From NCBI GenBank assembly GCA_018239715.1, contig JAFEGW010000016.1, forward strand, positions 1 to 64,000: 64,000 nt of DNA, in the 5' to 3' direction. The translations under genes and the position numbers were made by a program. The number at the start of each line of letters is the position of its first letter. Position 1 is the first letter of the stretch. The notes below the pieces were generated by a model that saw nothing but the letters and a program-made list of their open reading frames with translations, was not told the DNA's origin and made no database searches. Shown here one piece after another: positions 1 to 8,364 of this stretch. This DNA comes from Verrucomicrobiota bacterium. GTDB taxonomy: Bacteria > Chlamydiota > Chlamydiia > Chlamydiales > Rhabdochlamydiaceae.

Positions 1-7
1 ATTTAGA

Positions 8-493
8 TTATCGGGATAGATTCAGATAAGGTAGAAGCCAAAGATGATCTAAGACATCTTGATATAAATCAATCAAAAATAGAAGAAGCTCTTGTGAATA
101 AAAACAAAAAAGATGTTTTACTATTACCTCACTTATTGTGCTCTCTAAAAAGAGAAAATCTTGACTTTGATTTTGCTCAACATCATCGTACAAAAACTTA
201 AGATGGAGTAAAGGCTTTAAATTGGTTATAACTTTAAGTTGTACTTCAGCTATATTTAGTTTTAGCAAGATACAAAGTCCTACTCTTACTATCGAGATTT
301 CGCTATCCTTTAACTTGTCAAATTCTAGAATCAATTCCTTTGCATAAAAAATCATGCCCTCTTGAGAAATACATTTATTCTCAAAGTCTTGAATAAGTTG
401 ATTTGCTCTTTTAAGAAGTGAGTGCTCACTGCTGAAAGGAGCATGTGTTAATTCACGTATTCTTGCTTTAGAACCTATGGGGCTTGTTGCCAT
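8..493 (-). CDS. Hypothetical protein, 161 aa
   Basis: I do not recognise this protein. It is leucine- and isoleucine-rich, predicted mostly helical, without a signal peptide or a clear membrane segment; the C-terminal third (around residues 125-150) is very hydrophobic and aromatic. The start is placed at the ATG at 493 because GGAGGGG lies just upstream of it; the reading frame opens four codons earlier with a TTG, but those codons are the Shine-Dalgarno sequence itself. The frame closes at base 8, so the gene is complete. It sits in an AT-rich block that differs from the rest of the window, which suggests recent acquisition. Confidence 0.6.
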   Translation of the reverse strand: MATSPIGSKARIRELTHAPFSSEHSLLKRANQLIQDFENKCISQEGMIFYAKELILEFDKLKDSEISIVRVGLCILLKLNIAEVQLKVITNLKPLLHLKFLYDDVEQNQSQDFLFLESTISEVIVKHLFCFYSQELLLFLIDLYQDVLDHLWLLPYLNLSR

Positions 494-972
494 AATCCCC
501 TCCAATTAAGATGTTTTATAAATGAAATGTTAAGATTTTATGTTTTAAATGCAAAGAAATTTTTCTTCCGGCTTAATTATTGTCACCTGGAAAAGTTACT
601 CGTAGAAATCATTGCAAAAATGCTTTTTACCAAAAGTTTATAAATAGATAAATACTGAATATAGAATTTGGCAAATAGTGACTGAAGCTCGACAAATGGT
701 GATCCAAAACATCATCGGTTAAGACAATCTAAATGGTTGAGTTAGGATTTTCAAAGTTATGCAACAATTCACAAGACAGAGTGACAAAGCTTGTCGGTTT
801 TGAAAAAATAGCTAAAGTAGAGATCATTAAAATCTGTCTTTATTATTTTTTTAACTTTTCTTGATAAAATAGACATGAATATTTAACATTTTGATGCTTG
901 AGATTAATGGGTTAGTAATGGCAATCATTCGACCAACCTTTAATCCAAGTAAATTAAAATCTGGAGGATAAT
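494..972. other. AT-rich intergenic region, no convincing gene
   Basis: This gap of nearly 480 bases is strongly AT-rich and separates two divergent genes. The only items seen are a promoter candidate at 861-889 and a short open frame from the ATG at about 733, roughly 43 codons, with no Shine-Dalgarno sequence. I could not assign any RNA gene or repeat to it. Confidence 0.5.
861..889 (+). promoter_or_regulatory. Sigma70-type promoter candidate for the protease-HU gene
   Basis: TTGATA at 861-866 and TAACAT at 884-889 are separated by 17 bases. This predicts a leader of about 75 bases before the ATG at 973, which has GGAGGA just upstream. The match is moderate and the whole region is AT-rich, so chance is possible. 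Confidence 0.35.
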
Positions 973-2205
973 ATGTCTTTATCAACCAATCTTTCTGCCA
1001 TTTCTTCACGAGGAGAATTAGTGAGGACACGGAATGATCATAAACCGAATTTAGGTGATTTTCTTAATCCAAAGCAGTTTGAGCATTTAGATAAAATCAT
1101 TCAATTCCGAATGGGAGCTGTTTGCCAAATTAATACACCTATCTCTCAAGGGATGGGCTGTTTAATTGGAGGAAATCTAATAATGACCAACTTTCATGTG
1201 ATTCCAAATGAAGAAACGGCCTCTAAAAGTGAGGCTAGTTTTTTCCATGTTTTATTCCAAAATGCTGATAAAACAAGCAGCACTATCTCATGCGAGCGCT
1301 TAAAGTTAGATCCCTCTATATATCTCTACATCAGCCCCATTAAAGCAAGAGAAAGTGGAATGCGCATTGTTGATTCGGATCATTTAGGTTTTACAATTAT
1401 TGCTTTAGCACCCCATCCCTATCTTGAAATAATTCAAGATAAAGCTTTTTCTATTTTTCAAAATATTGAGGCTCAAAATAACAGCCTGGCTTGTGTTTTG
1501 CAGTCCGATAATTTAGATTTTGGGATGGGTATAAAAGGAGGTCTCAAATGGGCGATTGATTTTATTCATAAATATGGTAATTACTTGGTTCATTATGGCA
1601 CACAGACAACAGATAGAGGTAGCGTTGCTATAAATGTAACTGGAAATCTTATTGCAATTCACTATCAAAAGCTAGATAGATGCGATTGTGATTTTAAACA
1701 TCGCTTTTGCAATATGGGTGTCTTGATAACAGAAATTTCAAAAGCTCTTGAGAAAAAAGGAGAGAGAGCAAGGCTCGAAAGATTAATTACCTGTTATACC
1801 GTAAGGAAAATCGCTCCAACAACAGGCCTTACAAAGAATGAGCTTGTGAGAGCAATCGCTCAAAAATCAGGCCTTACAAGAAAGGATGCGGAAGAAGCTC
1901 TCGATGCCTTCGTAGCGACAGTAAAAACTGCCATGAAAAAAAAGGAAAAGGTGAATTTAGTGGGTTTTGGAACTTGGGAATTGCCACAAAGGAAAGCACG
2001 CCGTCCGATAAATCCAAGAACTGGACAAGAAATAAAAATACCTGCAGGGAGAGTGCCAATCTTTAAAGCAGGAAAGGCCCTGAAAGAACTAGCCCTGACA
2101 GGAACAATTGAGCAGGCAAGACCAAAAGAGGTACCGGAATCCTTACGAACATCTTTGGAAGAGCAAAAGAAAAGATCTTCTGAAAAAGGATACAGTACAG
2201 AATAG
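973..2205 (+). CDS. Trypsin-like domain fused to an HU/IHF-type DNA-binding domain, 410 aa
   Basis: The protein joins two parts. Residues about 50-255 resemble a chymotrypsin-fold serine protease: GCLIGG followed by LIMTNFHVI gives the catalytic histidine (H75), DHLGF gives a candidate aspartate (D136), and DRGSVAINVTGNLIAIHY matches the region normally reading GSSGSPVFN-x-NGELVGIH. In that alignment the usual serine falls on R215, with S217 two residues later, so the enzyme may be inactive or rearranged. Residues about 286-375 are a complete HU-type domain (TKNELVRAIA, GLTRKDAEEALDAF, VNLVGFGTWE, RRPINPRTGQEI), followed by a charged 35-residue tail. HU is normally a free 90-100 aa protein. 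No signal peptide is seen, so it is probably cytosolic or delivered by type III secretion. The start is supported by GGAGGA at 962-967. The domain calls are firm; the role is unknown. Confidence 0.85.
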   Translation: MSLSTNLSAISSRGELVRTRNDHKPNLGDFLNPKQFEHLDKIIQFRMGAVCQINTPISQGMGCLIGGNLIMTNFHVIPNEETASKSEASFFHVLFQNADKTSSTISCERLKLDPSIYLYISPIKARESGMRIVDSDHLGFTIIALAPHPYLEIIQDKAFSIFQNIEAQNNSLACVLQSDNLDFGMGIKGGLKWAIDFIHKYGNYLVHYGTQTTDRGSVAINVTGNLIAIHYQKLDRCDCDFKHRFCNMGVLITEISKALEKKGERARLERLITCYTVRKIAPTTGLTKNELVRAIAQKSGLTRKDAEEALDAFVATVKTAMKKKEKVNLVGFGTWELPQRKARRPINPRTGQEIKIPAGRVPIFKAGKALKELALTGTIEQARPKEVPESLRTSLEEQKKRSSEKGYSTE

Positions 2206-2277
2206 AAATATACCCGAAACTCAGAACTCAATATATGAAAACTCTTTACATGTTGGGCCTGAAATATTTTTATAAGA

Positions 2278-2326
2278 TTTACGCCGTGTGCAAATTTCTA
2301 TAAGAGAAACTCGCACACGGCGTAAA
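2278..2326 (+). terminator. Perfect 14-bp inverted repeat after the protease-HU gene
   Basis: TTTACGCCGTGTGC at 2278-2291 is repeated exactly inverted at 2313-2326, with a 21-base AT-rich loop. It lies about 70 bases after the stop codon. The T tract behind it is weak (GTTTGTT), so it may be a terminator, a transcript-stabilising hairpin or the remnant of a mobile-element end. Confidence 0.5.
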
Positions 2327-2377
2327 GTTTGTTAAAAGGTAGGAATTTACTTTTTTTACGTTTTCTTGCTTTCTATC

Positions 2378-2870
2378 TCACTTAATCCCGAGAAGAAAAC
2401 CCGATACTTGCGGGAGATTTTCTCGATCTTTTTTAATAACATTTAATAATGCTTGGCGTAAGGCTTGGGCTCCGCTTAATTTTTATCTTTCTTCTCCTAT
2501 ATAAAAGGTGTCAATTAAAAATCCCTTAGCCCGATCGGGATTCTTTAGTAGTTTGAGTATACCTTCAAAGGCTGAGGCAGTTTTCCTCTAAGTTTATCAT
2601 CGGAAAGTCCATAATAAACAGGATGATTCCATCGAGCCTAGGGAAGGTCCTCTAAGGTACAGTGGACTCTAGGGCTTGCTCACAATCATGCCTTCTCAAA
2701 TGGTGCTCTAAAATTTCTTTAACGACATCTGTTTCTTATTCAGTGCCTTGTAACCGCCGAAACGTGAGATCTTTCACATGGGTCCAAATTAGCAAAACTT
2801 TATTGATGGAGTACTGACTCGTACAGCCATGGTACTTTAACGTGTCTTCGCTCGCTGAGAACAAATCCGA
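2378..2870 (-). pseudogene. Decayed gene with several stops and frameshifts
   Basis: The minus strand shows coding-like stretches that line up only if stops and frame changes are ignored. From the 5' side: a stretch around LLIWTHVKDLTFRRLQGTE, a TAA, then TDVVKEILEHHLRRHDCEQA, then a TAG; next, in another frame, RWNHPVYYGLSDDKLRGK; then, in a third frame, FEGILKLLKNPDRAKGFL running to IGEER, a TAA, KLSGAQALRQALLNVIKKD and a final TGA at 2378-2380. Each piece has normal amino-acid composition, unlike shadow translations. I cannot name the family. It needs at least two frameshifts and three internal stops to be read, so it is dead. Nothing else is seen between 2327 and 2918. Confidence 0.65.
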
Positions 2871-2918
2871 TCAAAAAATGTTCAAAGATCTCTATATTAA
2901 GAATTGAGGGATAGGTTC

Positions 2919-4121
2919 ATGCTTCCAACTCAAATTCGGCCTTTACTTCCGTATGCGATTGTCGTCTTCCTCGGATATGTAGGATTTTCTTTACCGCTGC
3001 CGGTCCTCCCCGAGATCTTTTTAGATGCAAAGCGATCGATTCTTCCGCCTTCGATGTCGATCGAATTCAAAACTATTCTCCTCGGTCTGGTGTTAGCCGC
3101 CTATCCCAGCGGCCAGCTGATGGGTTCGCCCTTGCTGGGGATTTTGTCAGATCGTTGGGGGCGTAAAAAAGTTATTTTATATTCTTTGACCAGCACAGCC
3201 ATCGGATATGCGATCACTGCCCTTGCTATGTCTGCCCATTCTGTCGCAGGGATTTTCATCGGTCTTTTTCTTTGCGGTTTTTCCGAAGGTAATGTGACGA
3301 TTGCCCAGGCCGTCATCGGCGATATTGCAGGAAAAGAAAAAAAAGTCGCCCATTTTGGATGGATCAATTTTTTTTCCTGCATCGCTTTTATCATCGGGCC
3401 TTTGCTGGGCGGGTGGCTTGCCGATCCTCATAACAGCCATTTCTTTTCATTTGCGACTCCTTTTTGGCTCGGAGCTTTCATGTCCCTCGTTGCTTTTGCT
3501 GTGATCTGGAAATTTTCATCGGAGACGAAGAAACATTCCCATCGCAAGATCGGCTTTCTTCAAGGGATGAGGAGGAGTTGGAGCGATCCGGTTTTGAAGA
3601 AATTTTATATCGCCAATTTCCTTCTGTATTTTGCCCTCTATGCTTTTTGGAACTGTTTGGGAATTTACCTCCAAAGAAGATTTGATTTTTCAACCACGGG
3701 ACTTGCTTATGTCATGGCCTACAACTCCTTCTTTTTTGCTCTGGGACTCCTCTTTTTAGTTCAGCCGCTCGCCAAAAAAATGAAACCTTTTATCAATACC
3801 GCTTGGGGAGCATTTGCCCTCGCTGCTATGATGATCATTCTCGTATTGCCGGATAATCCTTGGGGGCTTGCCGCGACCATTCCTCCGATTGGGCTCTTGC
3901 TCTCGATCTTAATGACCAATGCAGCGGTGATGGTATCGGATGCCGCTGATGAGACTATGCAAGGTCAGGCCCTAGGGACCTTGCAATCGATTCAAGTGAT
4001 GTCCGGCATGTTCGTCGGTGTGATCGGAGGCTTATTGGCTGCGCTCCGCCCCGATTTACCTCTATGGGTCGGCGCTGCGATGGCAGGGCTTTGCGGCTAT
4101 TTATTATGGAGGAAAAAATGA
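2919..4121 (+). CDS. MFS transporter, 12 TM, TetA/Bcr-like drug:H+ antiporter type
   Basis: A 400-residue inner-membrane protein of the major facilitator superfamily. The signature loop between TM2 and TM3 is clear (LLGILSDRWGRKKVIL), and hydrophobic segments alternate with short basic loops over the whole length, with a longer central loop near residue 200 (KFSSETKKHSHRK). The family exports drugs or takes up metabolites by proton exchange; substrate cannot be read from sequence. The ATG at 2919 is chosen because GAGGGATAGG lies directly upstream; the open frame begins five codons earlier at a TTG within that stretch. It overlaps dapA by ATGA, so the two are probably co-translated. Confidence 0.85.
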   Translation: MLPTQIRPLLPYAIVVFLGYVGFSLPLPVLPEIFLDAKRSILPPSMSIEFKTILLGLVLAAYPSGQLMGSPLLGILSDRWGRKKVILYSLTSTAIGYAITALAMSAHSVAGIFIGLFLCGFSEGNVTIAQAVIGDIAGKEKKVAHFGWINFFSCIAFIIGPLLGGWLADPHNSHFFSFATPFWLGAFMSLVAFAVIWKFSSETKKHSHRKIGFLQGMRRSWSDPVLKKFYIANFLLYFALYAFWNCLGIYLQRRFDFSTTGLAYVMAYNSFFFALGLLFLVQPLAKKMKPFINTAWGAFALAAMMIILVLPDNPWGLAATIPPIGLLLSILMTNAAVMVSDAADETMQGQALGTLQSIQVMSGMFVGVIGGLLAALRPDLPLWVGAAMAGLCGYLLWRKK

Positions 4122-4999
4122 TGTTTCGAGGATCTATTGCTGCGGTCATCACTCCCTTTACCTGGGAGGGAGAAGTCGACTATTCTGCCTTTAAAAATCT
4201 GATTGATTGGCATGCGGTAGAAGGAACGGATGCGATTGTGGTTTGCGGCACCACAGGAGAGGCTCCCACGCTGACCTACGAAGAACAATTTCAGCTTTTT
4301 AAAACTGCCCTCGATGTTGCGAATAAACGGGTCCCCATTATTGCCGGCACAGGAACGTATAATACGCGAAAGACCATCGAAAATACCGCCCATGCCAAAG
4401 CCCTCGGTGCTGACGCTTGTCTGGTGGTAGTCCCTTATTACAACAAACCTACGCCCGAAGGGTGCATTGCGCACTATACAGAGGTCAGTAAAGTCGGACT
4501 TCCGATGATTGTGTACCACCATCCGGGCCGGACCGGAATTAAACTGTCTGCCGAGGTCCTGGCTCAAATTGCTCGTCTTCCCTCAGTTGTGGCGATTAAA
4601 GAGGCTTCGGGAGGATTAGAGCTGATCCAAGAGATCCAGCAGATGTCGGATATTCCAATTTTTTCCGGCGATGATACGCTGACTTACGCGATGTTGGAAC
4701 TAGGAGCTGCGGGCGGGATTTCGATTGTGGCAAATATGATTCCCCGAGCATGGAAAGAGATGATCCACAGTTTTTTTCAAGGGAATCGAACCTATGCAAA
4801 AGAACTCGATACGCTCTATGCGCCTCTCTACAAATCTCTGGTCTTAGAGAATAATCCCCAAGGTGTGAAATATGGCATGAGCTTATTGGGCAAATGCACC
4901 CCTCATATGAGGCTTCCCCTCGTACAGCCGCGTGAAGCCACGAAATTAGCTATTTTGCAAGCCGTGACCCAGGTGAAATTAAAAGAAACGTACCATTAG
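4118..4999 (+). CDS. dapA: 4-hydroxy-tetrahydrodipicolinate synthase
   Basis: DapA condenses pyruvate with aspartate semialdehyde, the first committed step towards diaminopimelate and lysine, needed for peptidoglycan. The 293-residue length is normal. Visible motifs are GTTGEAPTL, VVPYYNKPTPEG, the tyrosine region MIVYHHPGRTG (usually YNVPGRT) and the Schiff-base lysine in VVAIKEASGG. The start at 4118 follows GGAGG at 4108-4112 and overlaps the MFS stop by four bases; an adjacent ATG at 4121 is equally possible. The other dap genes are not in this window. The 3' end overlaps the tail of the convergent membrane-protein gene by four bases. Confidence 0.93.
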   Translation: MMFRGSIAAVITPFTWEGEVDYSAFKNLIDWHAVEGTDAIVVCGTTGEAPTLTYEEQFQLFKTALDVANKRVPIIAGTGTYNTRKTIENTAHAKALGADACLVVVPYYNKPTPEGCIAHYTEVSKVGLPMIVYHHPGRTGIKLSAEVLAQIARLPSVVAIKEASGGLELIQEIQQMSDIPIFSGDDTLTYAMLELGAAGGISIVANMIPRAWKEMIHSFFQGNRTYAKELDTLYAPLYKSLVLENNPQGVKYGMSLLGKCTPHMRLPLVQPREATKLAILQAVTQVKLKETYH

Positions 5000-5604
5000 A
5001 GTTCTTCGGGGGCATCAAGTTGGACATAACGAGCTGGAACACCGTCTCTTTTCATCTCAGCTGTAATAGCAACCCTTGAAGCTCCATAAAGTGCGCTGAG
5101 AGCTCCTATGACCTGCAATGAGCGATGACCGAAATAGCCCGCAGTAGCTCCGATTCCGAAAAAGATGGGCAATGCTGCATAGCCGCAAAAATCATACATG
5201 CCCAGTGTTAAAAAAATAGGGCTTAGAGTTAAAGCCGGTAAAGTTCCTGCTACTTGAAGCTTCAGAGCTTTGTCGGAAGAGAAATTGTCTAGGGTTATCC
5301 TGTGAGCCGCTAAGAAGTTAACGACAAAAAAATTGACTCCTACACCGACCACGACAGAGGTGCCTGTAGCAAGAATAGAAAAGACACGTCTAAACGGAAG
5401 ATGGGACGGAATGCATGCATGGATAAGTTGATTGGTGAAAGCCGCTGGAATTCCTCCTGCTGCTACTGGAATTACGCAAATAGCGCTATTTAAAAGGGAA
5501 CCGGTGAAATCGCTTCTGGTAAAAGATTTAGTCCCACCTAAGAGGGATTTCCACAGGTCGTTGCCAGGCACTGAAACATAATTTTTATAAAGAGCTGCAG
5601 CCAT
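4996..5604 (-). CDS. Membrane protein of the four-gene GxRSL array, copy A, 202 aa
   Basis: An unrecognised polytopic membrane protein with about four hydrophobic segments. Its C-terminal part GYFGHRSLQVIGALSALYGA matches GFYGQRSLYVIGFAGALMGA in the next gene upstream, so it belongs to the same paralogous set, with a longer and more divergent N-terminus. The start at 5604 is preferred because GGAGAA precedes it; the open frame reaches back to 5646 without a ribosome-binding site. It is the last gene of the minus-strand array and converges on dapA. Confidence 0.7.
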   Translation of the reverse strand: MAAALYKNYVSVPGNDLWKSLLGGTKSFTRSDFTGSLLNSAICVIPVAAGGIPAAFTNQLIHACIPSHLPFRRVFSILATGTSVVVGVGVNFFVVNFLAAHRITLDNFSSDKALKLQVAGTLPALTLSPIFLTLGMYDFCGYAALPIFFGIGATAGYFGHRSLQVIGALSALYGASRVAITAEMKRDGVPARYVQLDAPEEL

Positions 5605-5696
5605 AAAGTTCTCCAAATAAAGAATTAGTCTATTCAAGAAAGGCATTTAAGAGAAAAAGAATTCGTTAAGAGGGTGGCCTTACTGCCGAATTCCCT

Positions 5697-6104
5697 CTAT
5701 TTATCTTCCGGAGTGTCTTGCAAGAAAGTCTCGTTAAAAGCTCCCATCAGAGCTCCTGCAAACCCAATAACATATAAAGAACGTTGGCCATAAAACCCCG
5801 GGACAACACCCCCGATATCTAAAATAACCAGCCAACAAAATTGTAGAATCTTTTTCCCTGCAAAAGGGACTAAATCCGGCATCAAAGTTGCCACTGGAAA
5901 GCTGGCAACCGTGCCGATCGCGCAGGCGCACACCTTGAGTCGAAGATAGGCTATGCTTTCCGGGTCAGAGAATTTAAAAATGCGACGGCCGAGTTTGTCT
6001 ACACCCCAAGCAGTGGCTAATCCTGCAAAAAAGGGAAAAGCACAGACTGCAATGTTCCACCCGCTATTTTTGAAATCCGCCTTTGTAATTCCTAAGAAGC
6101 TCAT
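5697..6104 (-). CDS. Membrane protein of the GxRSL array, copy B, 135 aa
   Basis: A small membrane protein with about four hydrophobic segments. It opens with MSFLGITKADFKNSGWN, a motif shared with copies C and D, and ends with GFYGQRSLYVIGFAGALMGA, shared with copy A, so it links the two halves of the family. A short acidic tail follows. Its ATG overlaps the stop of copy C by ATGA, with GGAG just upstream, so the two are translationally coupled. No named domain was recognised. Confidence 0.72.
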   Translation of the reverse strand: MSFLGITKADFKNSGWNIAVCAFPFFAGLATAWGVDKLGRRIFKFSDPESIAYLRLKVCACAIGTVASFPVATLMPDLVPFAGKKILQFCWLVILDIGGVVPGFYGQRSLYVIGFAGALMGAFNETFLQDTPEDK

Positions 6105-6550
6105 GATCTCCTTTCCTTCCCTTTAAAATAAAAAGGCTTGGCAGCTCCTAATGCTGCTCCAACCATTTCGTAATAGAATACAGCTTTATTTCCAAAATAT
6201 CCGCTCGCTCCAAAGAGAGGAAGTAAGAAGCAGATGGATTGTTTTGAAATCAGGGCAGCAGCCACCGAAAAAATAACCTGAAGAGCATAGAGTTTTACAA
6301 ATTTCTCATCTGGATAGGATTTTGACTCCAGGCGGGATAAGATCCACATGCTTGCAATCCCGCCTCCGATCGATGCAGCTGCAGTTGCTAGATGTTTTCG
6401 ATACTCGTCGCTTTGTGTCAAAATTCTTTTAGACATATCACTGATGAGCATAGCTGCCACATAACCACCCATAAAATGAAGACCGTCGACCATCAAACTA
6501 TGGCGGCCATAATCTTTAACATCTGCAAGACTAATTCCTAAAATAGGCAT
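6101..6550 (-). CDS. Membrane protein of the GxRSL array, copy C, 149 aa
   Basis: This copy begins MPILGISLADVKDYGRHS and ends with GYFGNKAVFYYEMVGAALGA, keeping the array's N-terminal LGI-x-x-AD motif and glycine-rich C-terminal helix with substitutions in the RSL core. It has about four hydrophobic stretches and a basic tail (KGKERRS). The ribosome-binding site is weak (TGGAAT). It is coupled to copy B by a four-base overlap. Confidence 0.7.
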   Translation of the reverse strand: MPILGISLADVKDYGRHSLMVDGLHFMGGYVAAMLISDMSKRILTQSDEYRKHLATAAASIGGGIASMWILSRLESKSYPDEKFVKLYALQVIFSVAAALISKQSICFLLPLFGASGYFGNKAVFYYEMVGAALGAAKPFYFKGKERRS

Positions 6551-6654
6551 TCAATAATTCCACGTGAGATTTGCTATATTATAGATCTTGTTAAGATTTA
6601 TAAAAAAGGGCAGATCTGTAAAATCTGTCATTAAATTTTTATTTGTCAGTAAAA

Positions 6655-7125
6655 TTAAATTTTTGCGCCACCAGCCAAGGCGCCTAGGGCCCCCATCCCC
6701 AGGAGAGAGTATCTACTCCAATGATCTGCACAGGCGATTGCGACTCCAAATCCAATAAATAAAGGCCGGTGGGTCTGGATCCATCTATCTAAAACGAGTC
6801 CTAGAAGGGCCTGCCCCGCTGCGAATTTAAACATTTTATCCAAGGAAGGATTGTGGATGAACCCTAACCGGGACCCTGACATTGTCCACTGTAACAAACC
6901 GGCAGCTCCCATACCTGCAGCGACTCCCATCCATCTTGATATGTTCAACACATGCTCAACTTTCGGGGAGTCAGTTGGAGTTTTTATATACTTATGGATA
7001 GGCCAATGCGCAAATATAGTCACACGTCTAGCTAACAACCCGCAGGAGAAAGCGACACCCGCCGCAACGGTCAAATTCCACCCGACGTGTTGGAGATCGG
7101 CTTCAGAAATACCCATTATTGACAT
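6655..7125 (-). CDS. Membrane protein of the GxRSL array, copy D, 156 aa
   Basis: The first gene of the minus-strand array. It begins MSIMGISEADLQHVGWNLTV, closely matching copy B, and ends in a glycine/alanine-rich helix (LLGMGALGALAGGA). The start at 7125 is chosen over the GTG at 7137 because GTGGGA then serves as the ribosome-binding site and because the paralogues start at the same point. Several hydrophobic segments predict a membrane location; chlamydial inclusion-membrane proteins are one possibility but not demonstrable from sequence. Confidence 0.7.
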   Translation of the reverse strand: MSIMGISEADLQHVGWNLTVAAGVAFSCGLLARRVTIFAHWPIHKYIKTPTDSPKVEHVLNISRWMGVAAGMGAAGLLQWTMSGSRLGFIHNPSLDKMFKFAAGQALLGLVLDRWIQTHRPLFIGFGVAIACADHWSRYSLLGMGALGALAGGAKI

Positions 7126-7236
7126 AAAAATTCCCACGATTTTTTTGAAATGACCGTTTTAGAAAAAGCTTTTATTAATAAAAACCCTCGAGCGTGAGAG
7201 TTGCATCTTTTTCCGGTTCCAAGCAACATTAGGCAG

Positions 7237-8364
7237 ATGAAGACTTCCTTGACCCCTCTGATCCAATGTGAGCCATTTAATCCTCATTCAGAAGCAGCCA
7301 TGAGGATAATTCAAAAAGGTAAAGCCGGCTGTATTGTCCTAGCAGGAGGACTGGGAACTCGCTTAGGGCACAAAGGTCCTAAAGGGACTTTTCCGGTTTC
7401 GCTTGTCAAAAAGAAAACGCTGTTTCAGCTTCTTTTTGAGAGGATTTATTGGCTGCAGAAGAAATGCGGATCCACACTACCGCTTGCATTGCTGGTTTCG
7501 AGCTATAATCAAGAAATGACGGTCAAGTTTCTAAAAAAATATCAGTACTTTGGATTGAAACCCTCGCAAATTACTTTTCTAGAGCAAAAGAACATTCCCT
7601 ACCTTAACCTCCAAAAAAAGCCTCTTGCCTTAGTAGCACCCAACGGCAATGGGGGTTTTTTAGAAGAAGCTATAGAATCGGGTCTTTTAGACCGATGGGC
7701 CCAGAAAGGGATCGAATTTATTTATATGGTCCCCATTGATAACCCTTTGGCCGATCCTTTTGATGCCGGGCTCATGGATGCGATGATGAGAAGTGAAAGC
7801 GATGTCGGGGTCAAGGCCTTTAACAGGGACGATCCTGATGAAAAAGTGGGGATTATGGTCCGAGAAAAAGGGAAAGTCGTCGTGAAAGACTACACCGCTA
7901 TTCCGCTGAAGACTCTCCATGCCAAGGATGCGAAAGGAACCTTGAAATATCCCCTGGGAAATACCGGCTGCTATTGTTTTCGCACATCTTTTTTACAAAA
8001 ACTGGCCCAGCGAAAAATAAAGCTTCCCGTTCATTGGGTTCTTAAAGAAGTTCAGCAAGGGAAGAAAACTTTCAAAGCCTGGAAAGGTGAAATGTTTGCC
8101 TTGGATCTGCTTAATTACTCCGATGCTACTGCGGTGATTAGTTATCCCAAAGAGACGTCTTTTACGCCTTTGAAAAGTCGCTGTGATCTGAAAACGATGC
8201 GGAAAAATCTTGTCCAGCGGGATAGGAGAATTTTTGAAGAGCTAACAGGGAAAAAAACGCCCCAGCGTTCTTTTGAGCTGTCTGCGGAATTTCTCTACCC
8301 TTCGCTTAAGCTTATCAAACAGTGGAAAGGAAAATCTCTTCCACCACGAAAATATATCGATTAG
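7237..8364 (+). CDS. UDP-sugar pyrophosphorylase, UDPGP family (UAP1/AGX-like)
   Basis: An enzyme of the UDPGP family, which forms UDP-sugars from UTP and a sugar 1-phosphate. The nucleotide-binding loop is clear: VLAGGLGTRLGHKGPKGTFPV. Further matches are the NGNGG and MVPIDNPLADP segments and GNTGCYCF. At about 375 residues it resembles the UAP1-type enzymes using GlcNAc-1-P or glucose-1-P; the exact sugar is not decidable here. I place the start at the ATG at 7237; the frame extends back to a TTG at 7201 without a good ribosome-binding site. It stands alone, convergent with the pGP6-D-like gene (four-base tail overlap). Confidence 0.87.
   Translation: MKTSLTPLIQCEPFNPHSEAAMRIIQKGKAGCIVLAGGLGTRLGHKGPKGTFPVSLVKKKTLFQLLFERIYWLQKKCGSTLPLALLVSSYNQEMTVKFLKKYQYFGLKPSQITFLEQKNIPYLNLQKKPLALVAPNGNGGFLEEAIESGLLDRWAQKGIEFIYMVPIDNPLADPFDAGLMDAMMRSESDVGVKAFNRDDPDEKVGIMVREKGKVVVKDYTAIPLKTLHAKDAKGTLKYPLGNTGCYCFRTSFLQKLAQRKIKLPVHWVLKEVQQGKKTFKAWKGEMFALDLLNYSDATAVISYPKETSFTPLKSRCDLKTMRKNLVQRDRRIFEELTGKKTPQRSFELSAEFLYPSLKLIKQWKGKSLPPRKYID

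Noticed and set aside
733-864. Short plus-strand frame in the left gap
   Set aside because: About 43 codons, no Shine-Dalgarno sequence, and it overlaps the promoter candidate of the next gene. Not enough to call a gene.
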